Counted from the first letter of the stretch, positions 26,901 to 34,793 are shown. The stretch: DNA of 64,000 bases from Lentzea pudingi (GCF_014646255.1 NZ_BMNC01000003.1:868001-932000); one strand, 5' to 3'. A program made the numbers and translations. The notes: generated from the sequence alone by a model not told the origin.

Positions 26901-27119
26901 GGAACGGGCACCGTCACCGACATCAAGGCCCCGGCGGTGCAGGTGTCCTACGACGAGGGCAAGTCGTGGAAGCCGGTGCCGCTGCGCAAGACGCGGGCGG
27001 GCTGGCAGGTCACGCTGATCCACCCGCACGGGGCCGAGAACGTGTCGTTCAAGGCTCGGGCGGCGGACGCGGGCGGTGACGTCCAGCAGACGATCATCCG
27101 CGCGTACGACCTGAGGTGA
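23967..27119 (+). CDS. Large secreted subtilisin-like serine peptidase (S8)
   Basis: Secreted protease of 1050 residues. It starts at TTG with an AGGGGAG box 6 bp upstream. A signal peptide (HIAAGLTAVVVAATAAVPVSAAP) is followed by an inhibitor-type propeptide of about 155 residues. The S8 domain has Asp201 (AILDTGVD), His233 (GHGTHVAS), the oxyanion Asn324 (AAGNSGG) and Ser401 (GTSMATPHVAG). After about residue 455 come beta-rich domains of roughly 600 residues, beginning with an Fn3-like module (TDVTVDLSIAEV, TIPAGGSADATVT). Likely role is extracellular protein degradation. A terminator stem starts 5 bp after the stop. Confidence 0.95.
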   Translation: MKRAHIAAGLTAVVVAATAAVPVSAAPQEQEVRADGLSTKVTLVTGDEVVVSNGKVQARGAKGRENVGFRSFKDPRGDLHVVPLDAQAGLNSGALDERLFDVSLLARSGYDDAASKTIPLIVQGQVISAANAESLPSIGSHAITISKDGSFWAGARAAGTGKIWLDGKVTASLDRSAAQVGAPQAWEKGFTGKDVTVAILDTGVDETHPDLAGAVVESKNFSDSDTTDDRVGHGTHVASTVTGDGKYKGIAPDSKLINGKVLGDYGGGRESDIIAGMEWAAAKAEVINMSLGSSWPDEGTDPMSLALNRITEQTGALFVVAAGNSGGAIGSPGSADAALTVGAVNRDDTLAEFSSRGPRWFNNAVKPDITAPGVDIVAAKAKNGQIGTPAGEGHVALSGTSMATPHVAGAAAILASKNPAWKAEDIKAALMNSAKPNPSLSIYDQGAGRLDVGRAVSSAVTTNHGSLSLGTAVWPHDDDKPITQKLTYRNNGTTDVTVDLSIAEVKPAAAGLFSVSPAKLTIPAGGSADATVTADTRAAVADGIYGAVVLSSDGVRVAVGVVKEVESYDLKLTFLDHNGAPTQYYDYRFVDLDKPQAHFRHDPSGTIVQRLPKGKFFLDGTISTRDPDPTKGGLITTLTEPALEVTGNTEIVFDARQGTQPSIAVEQKDAKAAQAGLGFLMQANWGATGGTWYLNSFEGIRVRPSKTSWPKFDFYAESVLAKPDANGKFDGSPYQYHVRISEKTRVPANVQRSVKDRELARVNSVTHARVPGSIGQRDNGASGPLPLRLEEFYTPGVEWSGSLTEFAKLGEWPSLGFQSSITPRVFKLGRTVTEHWNSAVYGPGVPHAPGTVRFAGRVGNLLRLDVPLQSAQGMYGYSPSTGRTTVTVDGKVISDQPESGYAYIPDAPAEKKRYTVHTEATRDSLSSRVTADWSFTSEHVPGEAFQSIPLLAVRFAPALDEHNRAGRVVTVPITVERNGTGTVTDIKAPAVQVSYDEGKSWKPVPLRKTRAGWQVTLIHPHGAENVSFKARAADAGGDVQQTIIRAYDLR

Positions 27120-27123
27120 CCGC

Positions 27124-27154
27124 GTGAGGGGGCCGGTGTCGCCGGCCCCCTCAC
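27124..27154. terminator. Terminator, copy 1 of a 28-bp direct repeat
   Basis: Perfect 13-bp stem GTGAGGGGGCCGG with loop tgtcg and the complementary arm. The 28 bases 27127-27154 recur exactly at 27867-27894, on the other side of the gene at 27170. Similarity continues imperfectly for several bases (NNctacNg). Confidence 0.8.
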
Positions 27155-27169
27155 GTCTACCGTCACGCG

Positions 27170-27865
27170 ATGAGCTGGACCTCAACCGTCCCTGTCATCG
27201 CCAGCAGTGTCTCCGCGATCGCCGGATCCGCGGGTGCGATCGTTGCCGCAACGGCGCTCCGGAAGAACCGCGAGGACCAAGCGCGCCGAGACGCTGCCGG
27301 GCTGCACGCATCGGCCCGAGTCGTCATCTGCCAGGTTGACCTGGAAGGCGATGACTCGGGGCACGAACCGGATCAGCGCAACGGTCACCCCGACTCCCAG
27401 TTCACGATCAAGGTCGCAAACTCCTCCGCACACCCGTACTACGCAGTCGTGAGTTCCATCTACGTGCCCGCGCGGGGCAAGCGATATGCCGCGTACGTCA
27501 ACATGGTTCCTGCAGATGAGGCGAGATACGCGCGGTTGTTCGGCGCAGATGGATGCGACACCGTCGCGCTGCCGAACGATGCGTTGGTCGACACCACGTT
27601 CATCGACAGTCAGGGACGCGGCTGGCACCGCGACTCCCATGGGGTCCTTCGCAGGCGGCAGATCAGCCGACAGTGGCGAGACGCCCAACTCTGGGACCGC
27701 CCTCACCGAGGACTCGCATTGCACAGGATGTCGGAGGTGGTCATGCGCAACGCCGCAGGGCATGAGGTCCATGGCGTTCGTGACTGGAACAACGTTGAGG
27801 TCGACGTGACACCGTTCCGGCCGTCACTCACCGACCGAGACGTCGAAAACGCCATCAGCGCCTAG
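27170..27865 (+). CDS. Unrecognised protein, foreign-looking cassette gene
   Basis: Protein of 231 residues. The N-terminus has one hydrophobic segment (VPVIASSVSAIAGSAGAIVAATAL) followed by a basic KNREDQARR, suggesting a membrane anchor with the rest cytosolic. A beta-rich middle (ARVVICQVDL, QFTIKVANSSAHPYYAVVSSIYV) resembles small membrane-tethered proteins of unknown function. By eye its codons use clearly more A/T third positions than its neighbours. It is flanked by two identical terminator repeats, which suggests acquisition or insertion at a terminator. No function assigned. Confidence 0.8.
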   Translation: MSWTSTVPVIASSVSAIAGSAGAIVAATALRKNREDQARRDAAGLHASARVVICQVDLEGDDSGHEPDQRNGHPDSQFTIKVANSSAHPYYAVVSSIYVPARGKRYAAYVNMVPADEARYARLFGADGCDTVALPNDALVDTTFIDSQGRGWHRDSHGVLRRRQISRQWRDAQLWDRPHRGLALHRMSEVVMRNAAGHEVHGVRDWNNVEVDVTPFRPSLTDRDVENAISA

Positions 27866-27867
27866 CA

Positions 27868-27890
27868 GGGGGCCGGTGTCGCCGGCCCCC
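27868..27890. terminator. Terminator, copy 2 of the 28-bp direct repeat
   Basis: Stem GGGGGCCGG-tgtcg-CCGGCCCCC right after the stop of the gene at 27170, within the exact repeat 27867-27894. It can serve both this gene and the convergent YCII gene, whose stop lies at 27897. Confidence 0.8.
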
Positions 27891-27896
27891 TCACCG

Positions 27897-28316
27897 CTAC
27901 TGCTGGTACGGCGCCAGCGTCTCCGGGTCCACGTCGGGTGCCCCCATGACGGGGTGCACCTCGATCGGCTGGTTCAGCACCGTCCCACCAGGACCGGGAC
28001 AAGCCGACGCCTTCTGCGCGATCTCCAGCACCCGTTCCCGGCTGGCCACGTCGACCACCCAGTACCCGGCGATGACCTCCTTGGACTCCGCGAACGGACC
28101 GTCCACCACGACCGGGCCGCTGTCGCTGCCCCGCACCACGAACGCCCGCGCCGGACCGCTGAGCCCCTCGGACTGCAGCAGCTCGCCGGACGCGCGCAGC
28201 TCGGCGTCCAGGTCGCGCATGTAGGCGATCATGCGGTGCATGTCCTCGTCCGACCAGGCGGCGAGGCCCTCCCAGTCCTCCTGGCTGCCGCCGTAGCTGA
28301 CCAGCATGTACTTCAC
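27897..28316 (-). CDS. YCII/DGPF-domain protein, full length
   Basis: YCII-related protein of about 139 residues. It has the start KYMLVSYGG, the DGPF motif itself (VVDGPFAESKEVIAGYWVVDV) and ERVLEIAQKASACPGPGG. The family is small dimeric proteins, often linked to ECF sigma factors. A GGGGAG box sits 5 bp before the GTG. The start overlaps the upstream VOC gene by 4 bp, so both are co-translated. It contrasts with the shortened copy at 19172. Confidence 0.9.
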   Translation of the reverse strand: MKYMLVSYGGSQEDWEGLAAWSDEDMHRMIAYMRDLDAELRASGELLQSEGLSGPARAFVVRGSDSGPVVVDGPFAESKEVIAGYWVVDVASRERVLEIAQKASACPGPGGTVLNQPIEVHPVMGAPDVDPETLAPYQQ

Positions 28317-28711
28317 TTCCACTCCCCACCGGTAGCGCGGGCCTTGATCTCCTGCACGGCCCAGCTGTTGCCGTCCGGGTCGTCGAAGAAGATGAACGAC
28401 CCTCCGTCCGCCTCGTTCATGCGCACGATCTCGCCGACTTCGACGCCGCGCTCCAGCAGCTGCGCGCGGGCCTTCTCCAGGTCCGACACGACGAGCTGCA
28501 CGCCCTTCAGCGAACCCGGCTCGCCCTTGACGATGCCCTTGCCCATGACGATCGAGCAGCCCGAGCCGGGCGGGGTGAGCTGCAGGACGCGCGCGTCCTC
28601 GCTGAACGTCGTGTCGTGGTCGACGGTGAAGCCGAGCTGCTCGGAGTAGAACCGCTTCGACCGGTCGAGGTCCGACACCGGTACGACGACGACTTCCAGG
28701 GTCCAGTCCAT
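28313..28711 (-). CDS. VOC-family protein
   Basis: Glyoxalase-fold protein of 132 residues, typical of the group with start VVVVPVSDLDRSKRFYSEQLGF, a central GKGIVKGEPGSLKGVQLVVSDLEKARAQLLERGVEV and the end FFDDPDGNSWAVQEI. It is coupled by a 4-bp overlap to the YCII gene. Substrate unknown; the metal ligand set of canonical glyoxalases is not fully evident. Confidence 0.9.
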   Translation of the reverse strand: MDWTLEVVVVPVSDLDRSKRFYSEQLGFTVDHDTTFSEDARVLQLTPPGSGCSIVMGKGIVKGEPGSLKGVQLVVSDLEKARAQLLERGVEVGEIVRMNEADGGSFIFFDDPDGNSWAVQEIKARATGGEWK

Positions 28712-28758
28712 GTTCGAAGTTCCTTTCAGCGGCTGCCTACGTGGACCCGTCGAAGTGC

Positions 28759-29334
28759 TCAGGGATTTTTCGACATGGGGTCCCGGCCCACATACCCGAG
28801 CAGCCTGTCCTGCAGCGGAGCGTCGGGAGGCACCGCGATCTCGGCGCCGTAGACCTCGATGCCGGGACCGAACGCGCCGGGTGTGCGGAAGCGTTCCATC
28901 AGGTCGGCGGGTACGGCGGTCGCCGTCGCCCAGAGGCGTTCCACGTCGGTGGCCGGGATCGTCTCGTCCTGGCCGGTGGCGCGGGCGAGGTCCCAGCCGT
29001 GCAGCACCAGGTCGTCGCTCACCACCTGGTCGACGTGGTCCTCCAGCGTCATCGGGCCGGCCGGGGTGGAGACCTCGGTTGTCGCCCGGTCCGACTCCAA
29101 TGCCGCCTGAACCTGACGGCGGGCCTCGCGGAAGTCCGTGAGCGGGTCCTCGGTGCGTTCGATCGGATGGCCGAGCATCACGCCGTGCATGTCGATGACG
29201 TGGTCCACGACTTCCAGGGCCGTCCACTGCGCGCACGGCGAGGGGTTGCCCCACTGGTCTGAACGCACGTTCGCGACCTTCGCCTCGAACGCCTCCGCAC
29301 GAGCGCGATATCTCTCCGCGATCACTGGCCTCAC
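28759..29334 (-). CDS. TIGR03086-like DinB-fold metal-binding protein
   Basis: Protein of 191 residues. N-terminal helix AERYRARAEAFEAKVANV, then PSPCAQWTALEVVDHVIDMHG (first metal His) and DDLVLHGWDLARATGQDETI (second His), ending LGYVGRDP. This is a mycothiol-dependent DinB-like fold, function inferred only. Its GTG start overlaps the RraA-family gene by 4 bp. It is one of four DinB-fold genes in the window. Confidence 0.88.
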   Translation of the reverse strand: MRPVIAERYRARAEAFEAKVANVRSDQWGNPSPCAQWTALEVVDHVIDMHGVMLGHPIERTEDPLTDFREARRQVQAALESDRATTEVSTPAGPMTLEDHVDQVVSDDLVLHGWDLARATGQDETIPATDVERLWATATAVPADLMERFRTPGAFGPGIEVYGAEIAVPPDAPLQDRLLGYVGRDPMSKNP

Positions 29335-30002
29335 TCCTCGACTGCGCCGCCGATCCTGCGCAGGTGTTCGCGGAAGGTGAGCCCGCTCTCCAGGTACTCG
29401 CCGAACCGGAGCTGGTCGCGCAGGGACTCACCCTGCCGCACGCGGTCCGCCTGCGCTCGTTCGACATCCCGGATGCCGCGCGCCTTTTCGATGAGCGCGG
29501 CCGCCTCGGACGCCGGCACGAACAGCACGCCGTCGTCGTCACCGAACACGACGTCGTCCGACGTCACGGTCCACTGGTCGATCTCCGCGGTCGAGAGGGC
29601 CTCGGGCGCGCGGTCGCGCAGGCTCAACGGCCCCGTGGGGTTCGCGCCGAGGCTGAACACCGGCAGCCCGATCGTGCGGATGTCCTGCGTGTCGCGGTGC
29701 AGACCCCAGATCACGACGCCCGCGAGCCCAGCCTGCTGCGCTTCGAGCACCATCATGTCGCCCACGCAGGCCTCGTCCGTGCGGCCGTCGTTGTCGACGA
29801 CCAGCACGTCGCCGGGCTGGCTGCGTTCGAGTGCTTCCAGGAAGACGTCGACGCTGCCCGCGTGCCGGGCGGGCAGGACGCGGCCGGACGTCTTCGTGCC
29901 GGGGATGACCGGCGTGAGAACGACTGTGCGCACCGGGATGTTCGCCCGGATGCAGGCGTCGGCCAGGTGCGCGGTGGTCAGATCGAGGGTGGCGAGATCC
30001 AT
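29331..30002 (-). CDS. RraA/HMG-CHA aldolase family protein
   Basis: Protein of 223 residues in the RraA-like superfamily, which covers 4-hydroxy-4-methyl-2-oxoglutarate aldolases and the RNase E inhibitor RraA. Recognisable parts are LTTAHLADACIRA, VLVVDNDGRTDEACVGDMMVLEAQQAGLAGVVIWG, DTQDIRTIGLPVFSLG and DDVVFGDDDGVLFVP. An aldolase role is likelier than RNase E inhibition. It lies 10 bp downstream of the MFS transporter gene and overlaps the DinB gene, forming an operon. Confidence 0.9.
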   Translation of the reverse strand: MDLATLDLTTAHLADACIRANIPVRTVVLTPVIPGTKTSGRVLPARHAGSVDVFLEALERSQPGDVLVVDNDGRTDEACVGDMMVLEAQQAGLAGVVIWGLHRDTQDIRTIGLPVFSLGANPTGPLSLRDRAPEALSTAEIDQWTVTSDDVVFGDDDGVLFVPASEAAALIEKARGIRDVERAQADRVRQGESLRDQLRFGEYLESGLTFREHLRRIGGAVEE

Positions 30003-30012
30003 GCGGGCATTC

Positions 30013-31173
30013 TTACGCCGCGACCTTCTCCTCGGTGGGTTCTGTGCGCAACACGCCAGCCGAGAGCGCCGCGACCAGGCACAGCGCCACCGGCAGCAGG
30101 AACGCGATGTTGAGCGGCACGACGTGCGTCAGCCAGCCGATCACCGCAGGTCCGGCCAGCACGCCGAGGTAACCGAGCCCGGCCACGCGGGAGACGTTGG
30201 CGCCCGCCGCACCGGGTTCCGCGTGCCCGGCCGCGCTGAACAGCTGCGGCACCGTGCCCGACAGACCGATGCCGGCGATCGCCCAGCCGACCAGCGCCAG
30301 CCAGATCCACGGCGAGAGCGCGGCGGTCGCGATGCCCACCGCACCGATCACCGAGCCCCACCGCAGCACCGCCATCGGCCCGACCTTCGCGGTGATCCGG
30401 TCCGCGAGCAGCCGTCCGACGGTCATGGTCGTGGCGAACGCGCCGTAGGCGAGCGCGGCGATCTGCGGTGACGCGTCGAGGATGTCCTGCAGGTGCAGCA
30501 CGCTCCAGTCGTTCGCGGCGCCCTCGCTCAGCATCACCAGCAGGGCGAGCACGGCCATGATCCAGATCCGGCGCGGCACCTTGCGCTTTCCGGTCTGCTC
30601 GACGGCGTGCTGCTCCTCCTTCTCGTTGAGGAGGAACCGGGCGGTCACGAGGCTGACGACGACACCGAGCACCGCGGCGGCGCCGAGTGTCGTGGCAGGG
30701 GAGAGCTCCCAGCTCAGCGTGCGTGCGCCGGTCAACGCCGCGGCCACACCGCCGAGTGACCACGTCGCGTGGAACGCCGACATCACCGGACGCTGGTAGT
30801 GCCGCTCCACCACCACGGCGTGCGCGTTCATGCTCACGTCGATCAGGCCGTTGCCGAGGCCGAAGATGAGCAGCGCCGCACCGAGCGTCCACTGGTTCAC
30901 GGCCAGACCCGGCATCAGGGCCGTGATGCTGCAGAACACCCCTGCGGCGGGTACGACCAGTTTCACGCCCACGCGGTCGGTGAACTTGCCGCCGAGCCGC
31001 ATGCCGATGAACGCGCCGAGCCCGAGCAGCAGCAACAGTCGGCCGAGTTCGGCGTGCGATATGCCGGTGCGGTCCTCGACCGTCGGGATGTGCACGAGCC
31101 ACAGGCCGAGCAGGAACCCGTTGAGCGCGAAGTACGTGAAGGTGGCCACCCGCGCGGCCTTGAGAGCGTTCAC
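30013..31173 (-). CDS. MFS transporter
   Basis: Major-facilitator transporter of about 386 residues with roughly 12 hydrophobic helices (ATFTYFALNGFLLGLWLVHI, LLLLLGLGAFIGMRLGGKFTDRVG, SAFHATWSLGGVAAALTGA, LGYLGVLAGPAVIGWLTHV). The pattern resembles the YbjJ/fucose-permease-like group. GTG at 31171-31173 is chosen; longer starts would run through the operator at 31200-31226. It is divergent from the DeoR-type regulator and so its likely target; cargo unknown. Confidence 0.9.
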   Translation of the reverse strand: MNALKAARVATFTYFALNGFLLGLWLVHIPTVEDRTGISHAELGRLLLLLGLGAFIGMRLGGKFTDRVGVKLVVPAAGVFCSITALMPGLAVNQWTLGAALLIFGLGNGLIDVSMNAHAVVVERHYQRPVMSAFHATWSLGGVAAALTGARTLSWELSPATTLGAAAVLGVVVSLVTARFLLNEKEEQHAVEQTGKRKVPRRIWIMAVLALLVMLSEGAANDWSVLHLQDILDASPQIAALAYGAFATTMTVGRLLADRITAKVGPMAVLRWGSVIGAVGIATAALSPWIWLALVGWAIAGIGLSGTVPQLFSAAGHAEPGAAGANVSRVAGLGYLGVLAGPAVIGWLTHVVPLNIAFLLPVALCLVAALSAGVLRTEPTEEKVAA

Positions 31174-31199
31174 ACGGAGCACGCTAACGAACGAATCGC

Positions 31200-31226
31200 A
31201 TGTTCGAAAGGTTGAGTTTCGAACAT
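31200..31226. promoter_or_regulatory. Putative DeoR-family operator
   Basis: Perfect inverted repeat ATGTTCGAAA-N7-TTTCGAACAT in the divergent gap between the MFS and DeoR genes. Another GAAC...GTTC pair (31221-31237) overlaps it. Repeated TTCGAAC half-sites are consistent with a multimeric DeoR/GlpR repressor acting on both promoters. Confidence 0.75.
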
Positions 31227-31247
31227 CACTGTTGTTCAATCTCGGGT

Positions 31248-31985
31248 GTGTCCCGACTGAAGCAGATCACCGAGGCGGTCCGCGACGCCGGCTCGCTCGG
31301 TGTGGCGGACCTGGCGACCCTGACCGGCGCCTCCGAGATGACCATCCGCCGTGACCTGGAGATCCTCGCCGCCCAGGGTGTCCTCGAACGCTACCGGGGC
31401 GGCGCGCGCAGCCTGCTCCTGCGCGGGTCGGAACCCCCGTTCGCGCTGCGCTCGGACGACAACACGGCCGCGAAGCGCCGCATCGCCTCGGTTGTCGCCG
31501 GCTTGATCGCGGACGGCGAGTCCGTCGTCCTGGACAGCGGCACCACCTGCCTGGAGGTGGCCCGCCTGCTGCACGACAGACGCGTGACCGTCATGCCGTT
31601 GTCGCTGCACGCCGTGAACGCCCTGTCTTCTTCTTCGACCGTGACGCTGCTCGTGCCCGGCGGCCGCCCCCGCCCCGGCGAACTGGCGCTGACCGGACCG
31701 CTGACCCTGGCCTCGGTGCAGGCGTTGCGCTTCGACACCGCGGTCATCGGCTGCTGCGGCCTGTCGGCCGAACACGGCCTGACCGCCTTCGACCTGGAGG
31801 ACGCCTCGGTGAAACGAGCCGCCATCACCTCGGCCCGCCGCGTCATCGCCGCCGTGGACGCCTCGAAGCTGACCCGCACCGCCCTGGCCCACGTTGCCGC
31901 GGTGTCCTCTTTGGACGCCGTCGTCACCGACGCGGAAGGCGACGACGGCCTGACCGCGGCGGGCGTCACGGTGGTGACGGCATGA
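31248..31985 (+). CDS. DeoR/GlpR-family transcriptional regulator
   Basis: Regulator of 245 residues. HTH: RLKQITEAVRDAGSLGVADLATLTGASEMTIRRDLEILAAQGVLERYRGGA. The sugar-phosphate-sensing DeoRC domain shows VVLDSGTTCLEVARLL, VIGCCGLSAEHGLTAFDLEDASVKRA and VDASKL. Such proteins respond to phosphorylated sugars. The partner HAD phosphatase overlaps its end by 4 bp and the MFS transporter is divergent, so the trio may handle a sugar or polyol (inference). Confidence 0.93.
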   Translation: MSRLKQITEAVRDAGSLGVADLATLTGASEMTIRRDLEILAAQGVLERYRGGARSLLLRGSEPPFALRSDDNTAAKRRIASVVAGLIADGESVVLDSGTTCLEVARLLHDRRVTVMPLSLHAVNALSSSSTVTLLVPGGRPRPGELALTGPLTLASVQALRFDTAVIGCCGLSAEHGLTAFDLEDASVKRAAITSARRVIAAVDASKLTRTALAHVAAVSSLDAVVTDAEGDDGLTAAGVTVVTA

Positions 31986-32530
31986 TCGTGCTGTTCGACA
32001 TGTTCGGCGTCATCGCCCGCGACCAGTCACCCGAGGTCATGGCCACGATGAGCACCTCACCGGACTTCTGGACCGCCTACTGGGCCCACCGCCCCGGCTA
32101 CGACCGCGGCGACGTGACGGCCGACGAGTACTGGGCGCTGGTGGGCCACCCGCCACTGGTGGAACAGGACGTCGCCAGCTGGGCCCGCGTTGACTACGAG
32201 ATGGTCGCGCTGCTGCACGAACTGAGCAACGCGGGCCAGCGCATCGCGTTGCTGTCCAACATCCCCGAGGAGCACGCGCGTCATTTCGAGCGCACCTATG
32301 CGTGGCTGGACCTGTTCGAGCTGCGGGCGTTCTCGTGCCGCATCGGTGCGGCGAAGCCGGAGCGGGCGGCGTTCGAGTTCTGCCGGGACGCGTTGGGGGA
32401 CGACGACATCCTGTTCGTGGACGACCGGATGGAGAACGTGCGAGCCGCCGAGCTGGTGGGGATGCGCGGGCACCACTTCACCGGCATCGGCGGCCTGCGC
32501 GGTCTACTTGGTGCTGCCAAAGATGCCTAG
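31982..32530 (+). CDS. HAD-family hydrolase
   Basis: Haloacid-dehalogenase-superfamily phosphatase of 182 residues. Motif I is FDMFGVI (Asp6 nucleophile; the second Asp of DxD is replaced, as in some IA members). Motif II is LLSNIPEEH, Lys in GAAKPERAAF is motif III and VDDRMENV is motif IV. It could dephosphorylate a sugar phosphate linked to the coupled DeoR regulator. The 3' end overlaps the convergent membrane protein gene by 27 bp. Confidence 0.88.
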   Translation: MIVLFDMFGVIARDQSPEVMATMSTSPDFWTAYWAHRPGYDRGDVTADEYWALVGHPPLVEQDVASWARVDYEMVALLHELSNAGQRIALLSNIPEEHARHFERTYAWLDLFELRAFSCRIGAAKPERAAFEFCRDALGDDDILFVDDRMENVRAAELVGMRGHHFTGIGGLRGLLGAAKDA

Positions 32531-33727
32531 GACGTTCGGGAACTGCGACGAGCTGTCGTGGCGGCTCAGGGCGTTCAGTCCGTAGGTGGCGAGCCACGCG
32601 ATGCACAGCGTCAGCACCGGGACCTCCGCGGCGGCCGGGACCAGTTTGAAGTGACGCAGGAGCAGGTAGACGGCCAACGGCGCGAGGCCGACGGTCACCT
32701 TGCCCACGAACCTGCCGGCCATCGCGATCTTGCTCCGCACCACGTACGAGGCGCGCTCGGGATCGTCCGGCAGTTCGCCGTACCTGCCGGACAGCAGGGT
32801 GTCGGCGAGCGTGAGGATCTTGTGCAGGTAGTCCCGATGAGTCGTCCTGTCGGGCAGCACCAGCTTCACGCACAGAAGCTCGATCGACTGCCCGGCGTGG
32901 ACGCACCGTCTCCTGAACTCCCTGGACGCCAGCGGGTTTCGCACGCGCATGGTCCGCCACAGCCCGTGCTTCAGCACGAGCGCGACTTCCTGCGTCTGCG
33001 TGATGAGCCGGTTCCTGGTGTCCGGGTCCATGAACGACTTCTCGTCGCGGGCCGACTCGACGCAGCGGAACAGCGTGTCCACCGCGATGGCCATCGAACG
33101 GCTGCGAAACCGGCGATGCCGATCGATGAGCTTCTCGATCGGCATCGACACCAACATCGCCACCACGAAGCAGGCGTAGGTGAGCGCCGCGTGCACCAGT
33201 ACGTACAGATCCTTGTTGTCGGCCGGGTGGCCGACTAGCGCGTGTACGGGCCCCTTGCCGACGAACTCGCCGTAGACGATGAGCGCGGCCGCCGCGACGA
33301 TCACGAAGTTGTAGCTGACGAAGAACAGGGACGCGACGCGCCGGAATCGTCCCCGCGCCAGTGCGTCTGCGCCCACTGCCGGCAATCCGACGAGCATCAC
33401 GCCGAACAGGCTGATGAACACGCCGTGCGCTGAAGACACCTTGAAGTGCTGGGCGATGAGAGTCCCCACGGTGAGCAGCAGGAAGAGATAGCTCATGGCG
33501 CCTGCCGTCTCCCACCGGGCGGAGCAGATCCTGTCCCGGACCAGCCGCAGGTCGAGCTTCCGGTGGTGAGCCCGGTCCAGGTCGACCGGGACTCCGTGCT
33601 CGGCGGCGACCTCGTGCACCACCCGGTAGCGCTCACGCCCAGGCTCGAGCCGTGCCCGCAGGTGCTTCGCTCGACTGGCCGAGATGCCGCGCCGCAACTG
33701 AGGCCGTGTCTGTTTTCCGTCCCCCAC
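32504..33727 (-). CDS. Multi-pass membrane protein, unknown function
   Basis: Protein of 407 residues from GTG. The N-terminal 70 residues are soluble and very basic (SRAKHLRARLEPGRERYRVV). Four hydrophobic helices follow (SYLFLLLTVGTLIAQHF, VFISLFGVMLVGLPAVGA, ASLFFVSYNFVIVAAAALIV, LVHAALTYACFVVAMLVSM), then a soluble helical region of about 150 residues and two last helices (VTVGLAPLAVYLLL, LCIAWLATYGLNAL). No known family. The layout resembles actinobacterial membrane proteins encoded singly near regulators. Confidence 0.8.
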   Translation of the reverse strand: MGDGKQTRPQLRRGISASRAKHLRARLEPGRERYRVVHEVAAEHGVPVDLDRAHHRKLDLRLVRDRICSARWETAGAMSYLFLLLTVGTLIAQHFKVSSAHGVFISLFGVMLVGLPAVGADALARGRFRRVASLFFVSYNFVIVAAAALIVYGEFVGKGPVHALVGHPADNKDLYVLVHAALTYACFVVAMLVSMPIEKLIDRHRRFRSRSMAIAVDTLFRCVESARDEKSFMDPDTRNRLITQTQEVALVLKHGLWRTMRVRNPLASREFRRRCVHAGQSIELLCVKLVLPDRTTHRDYLHKILTLADTLLSGRYGELPDDPERASYVVRSKIAMAGRFVGKVTVGLAPLAVYLLLRHFKLVPAAAEVPVLTLCIAWLATYGLNALSRHDSSSQFPNVLGIFGSTK

Positions 33728-33766
33728 GGCGGGTTAGTCGCCGCAGGGGACGAGAACGCTACGGAC

Positions 33767-34324
33767 CTAAACGAGCGACGACCAGTAGAACCAGAACGCC
33801 TGCAGCACCAGCCCGACGATCACCAGGTACCACAGGATCAGCACCACGCTGTGGAACTGGAACCCCGGCCGGAAGTTCCGCAAAGTCGTGTACCAGAAGA
33901 TCGGAATCGTCACCGCCCACACGACCATGCAGTACGGGCACAACGCCCCGATCTCGTACAGCGACTGCACGATCAGCCAGTGCACGAACAGCACACCGGC
34001 CGTCACGCCGACCTGCAGCCCGATCCACACCCACGACGGCAACTCGACGCCGGCGAGCAGCAGCACGCCCAGCGTCGCCACCACCGCGAAGCCCGCGATG
34101 CCGAGCAGCGGGTTCGGGAACCCGAACAGCTCGGCCTGCGGGGTCTTCATGATCGAGCCGCAGCTCAGCACCGGGTTGATGCTGCACGTCGGCACGTAGA
34201 ACGGGTCCTTGAGCAGCGCGATCTTCTCGATCGTCAGGACGAACGACGCGACCAGGCCGACGAAGCCGCCGATCGCGAGGACCCAGGCGACGATGATCAG
34301 GGACAGACGAGCGTTCTTGGACAT
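33767..34324 (-). CDS. Vitamin K epoxide reductase (VKOR) family protein
   Basis: Integral membrane quinone-linked disulfide generator of 185 residues with about five helices. The redox pair CPYC (Cys129, Cys132) and the loop cysteines Cys47 and Cys55 (PTCSINPVLSCGS) are all present. In actinobacteria VKOR reoxidises DsbA-like proteins in the envelope. No DsbA fusion or gene is adjacent; a small membrane protein gene lies upstream on the same strand. Confidence 0.93.
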   Translation of the reverse strand: MSKNARLSLIIVAWVLAIGGFVGLVASFVLTIEKIALLKDPFYVPTCSINPVLSCGSIMKTPQAELFGFPNPLLGIAGFAVVATLGVLLLAGVELPSWVWIGLQVGVTAGVLFVHWLIVQSLYEIGALCPYCMVVWAVTIPIFWYTTLRNFRPGFQFHSVVLILWYLVIVGLVLQAFWFYWSSLV

Positions 34325-34376
34325 GGCAGAACTCCACGTGTGGCGAAGGAAGACGGACCCGCAGAACGGGGTCGGT

Positions 34377-34754
34377 CTAGGCGCGCAGCACGCAGAGCTG
34401 CGTCAGCCGCACTTCCAGCCGGCGTGAAGGGGGAGGCAGAACAGCAGGCAGACGCACCGCCAGCAGAGCGAACGAACCGGTCCGCCGCAGCAGCGCGAAC
34501 CCGATCAGCACGGCCAGCGCCACCACGAGACAGCAGCCCGCGACGAGGATGCCGTCGAGCATCGACGAACCCGCGTCCGCGTCGTCGGCCACGAAGGCGA
34601 TCGCCGACGTGGAGGACGTCGGACACTGCGCGGTCCAGGCGAACTCCGTCTCGCACGGCGTGCCCTGCATCATCGCGACACCGGCGACCAGCGCGAGCAC
34701 GGCGAAAACCCGCGCGACGTACGCGCGGGTTCGCGAGCTGCGGGTGCCTGGCAC
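34377..34754 (-). CDS. Small membrane protein, unknown
   Basis: Protein of about 125 residues from GTG. There is one hydrophobic helix near the N-terminus (VARVFAVLALVAGVAMM), an extracytoplasmic loop with two Cys (GTPCETEFAWTAQCP) and a second helix (GILVAGCCLVVALAVLIGFALL). The paired loop cysteines may form a disulfide, which would fit the downstream VKOR gene 52 bp away (inference). No family recognised. Confidence 0.65.
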   Translation of the reverse strand: MPGTRSSRTRAYVARVFAVLALVAGVAMMQGTPCETEFAWTAQCPTSSTSAIAFVADDADAGSSMLDGILVAGCCLVVALAVLIGFALLRRTGSFALLAVRLPAVLPPPSRRLEVRLTQLCVLRA

Positions 34755-34793
34755 GTGATCCAGGGTAGCGATGTCGTGCCCAGGCTCGCGCAC

